Assembly: GCA_964200185.2 (NCBI GenBank)
Contig: CAXNAD020000405.1
Coordinates: 1-20,308 of the forward strand
Origin: Choristocarpus tenellus KU-1152
Taxonomy: Eukaryota; Phaeophyceae
DNA length: 20,308 nt
Direction of reading: 5' to 3'
Of this stretch, positions 20,260 through 20,308 are shown piece by piece. The notes under the pieces are model-generated. The model was not told where the DNA came from, made no database searches, and saw only the letters and a program-made list of their open reading frames with translations. The translations under genes were made by a program, and so were the position numbers. How positions within the stretch are numbered: position 1 is the first letter of the stretch; each line of letters begins with the position of its first letter.

Positions 20260-20296
<37 letters not shown>
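20260..20296 (-). repeat. Homopolymer of 37 G, the C-rich pyrimidine tract of an MCU acceptor
   Basis: On the MCU coding strand this is 37 C followed by aaag and then the open frame of the coiled-coil/TM1 exon. It probably acts as the pyrimidine tract of that exon's 3' splice site. Its true length is uncertain in the assembly. Confidence 0.75.
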
Positions 20297-20308
20297 CGAG
20301 GGGGAGGG

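Noticed and set aside
1-20308. CRISPR arrays, bacterial operons, transposases, rRNA or tRNA genes, endogenous viral genes
   Set aside because: Looked for on both strands by eye; none found, and the intron-bearing genes show this is eukaryotic nuclear DNA.

Overview
This window is nuclear DNA of a eukaryote, most likely an alga with a red-derived secondary plastid (stramenopile-type or a related lineage). All three recognisable genes are broken by spliceosomal introns with GT..AG ends. One of them encodes a plastid ribosomal protein whose leader looks like a signal peptide followed by a Phe at the predicted cleavage point, which is the bipartite presequence of such plastids. The species cannot be named from the sequence. 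Two runs of N and many long homopolymers mark it as a draft assembly.

Layout. (1) About 684-12197, minus strand: a gene of at least ten exons for a PA200/Blm10 (PSME4) proteasome activator, a giant HEAT-repeat cap of the 20S proteasome. The N-terminus and roughly 1,870 codons are inside; the C-terminal exons lie beyond the left edge. (2) 12198-12515: a 318-bp spacer between two divergent start codons, which must hold both promoters. (3) 12516-15692, plus strand: a complete four-exon gene for plastid-targeted ribosomal protein L17 (180 residues). Intron 1 separates the targeting leader from the bacterial-type L17 body exactly at the ancestral start Met. (4) 15693-17015: intergenic or 3' UTR sequence between converging genes, with nothing recognisable. 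(5) 17016-20255, minus strand: the C-terminal half of a mitochondrial calcium uniporter pore subunit (MCU family), with the first coiled coil and TM1, the WDIMEP selectivity-filter exon with TM2, and a C-terminal coiled-coil exon. Its N-terminus lies beyond the right edge.

The three genes serve different compartments (nucleus/cytosol proteasome, plastid ribosome, mitochondrial inner membrane). I see no shared pathway, and this is not an operon. Exon joints were chosen by reading-frame phase and family resemblance; joints that remain uncertain are marked. The rest is intron sequence with microsatellites, two degenerate minisatellites, a hairpin, and long C/G runs that on the coding strand often sit just upstream of 3' splice sites. 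I found no undescribed system. The most interesting points are the exact leader/body intron in L17, an in-frame 22-residue proline-rich duplication in PA200, the C-rich splice acceptors and a possible 9-codon cassette exon.
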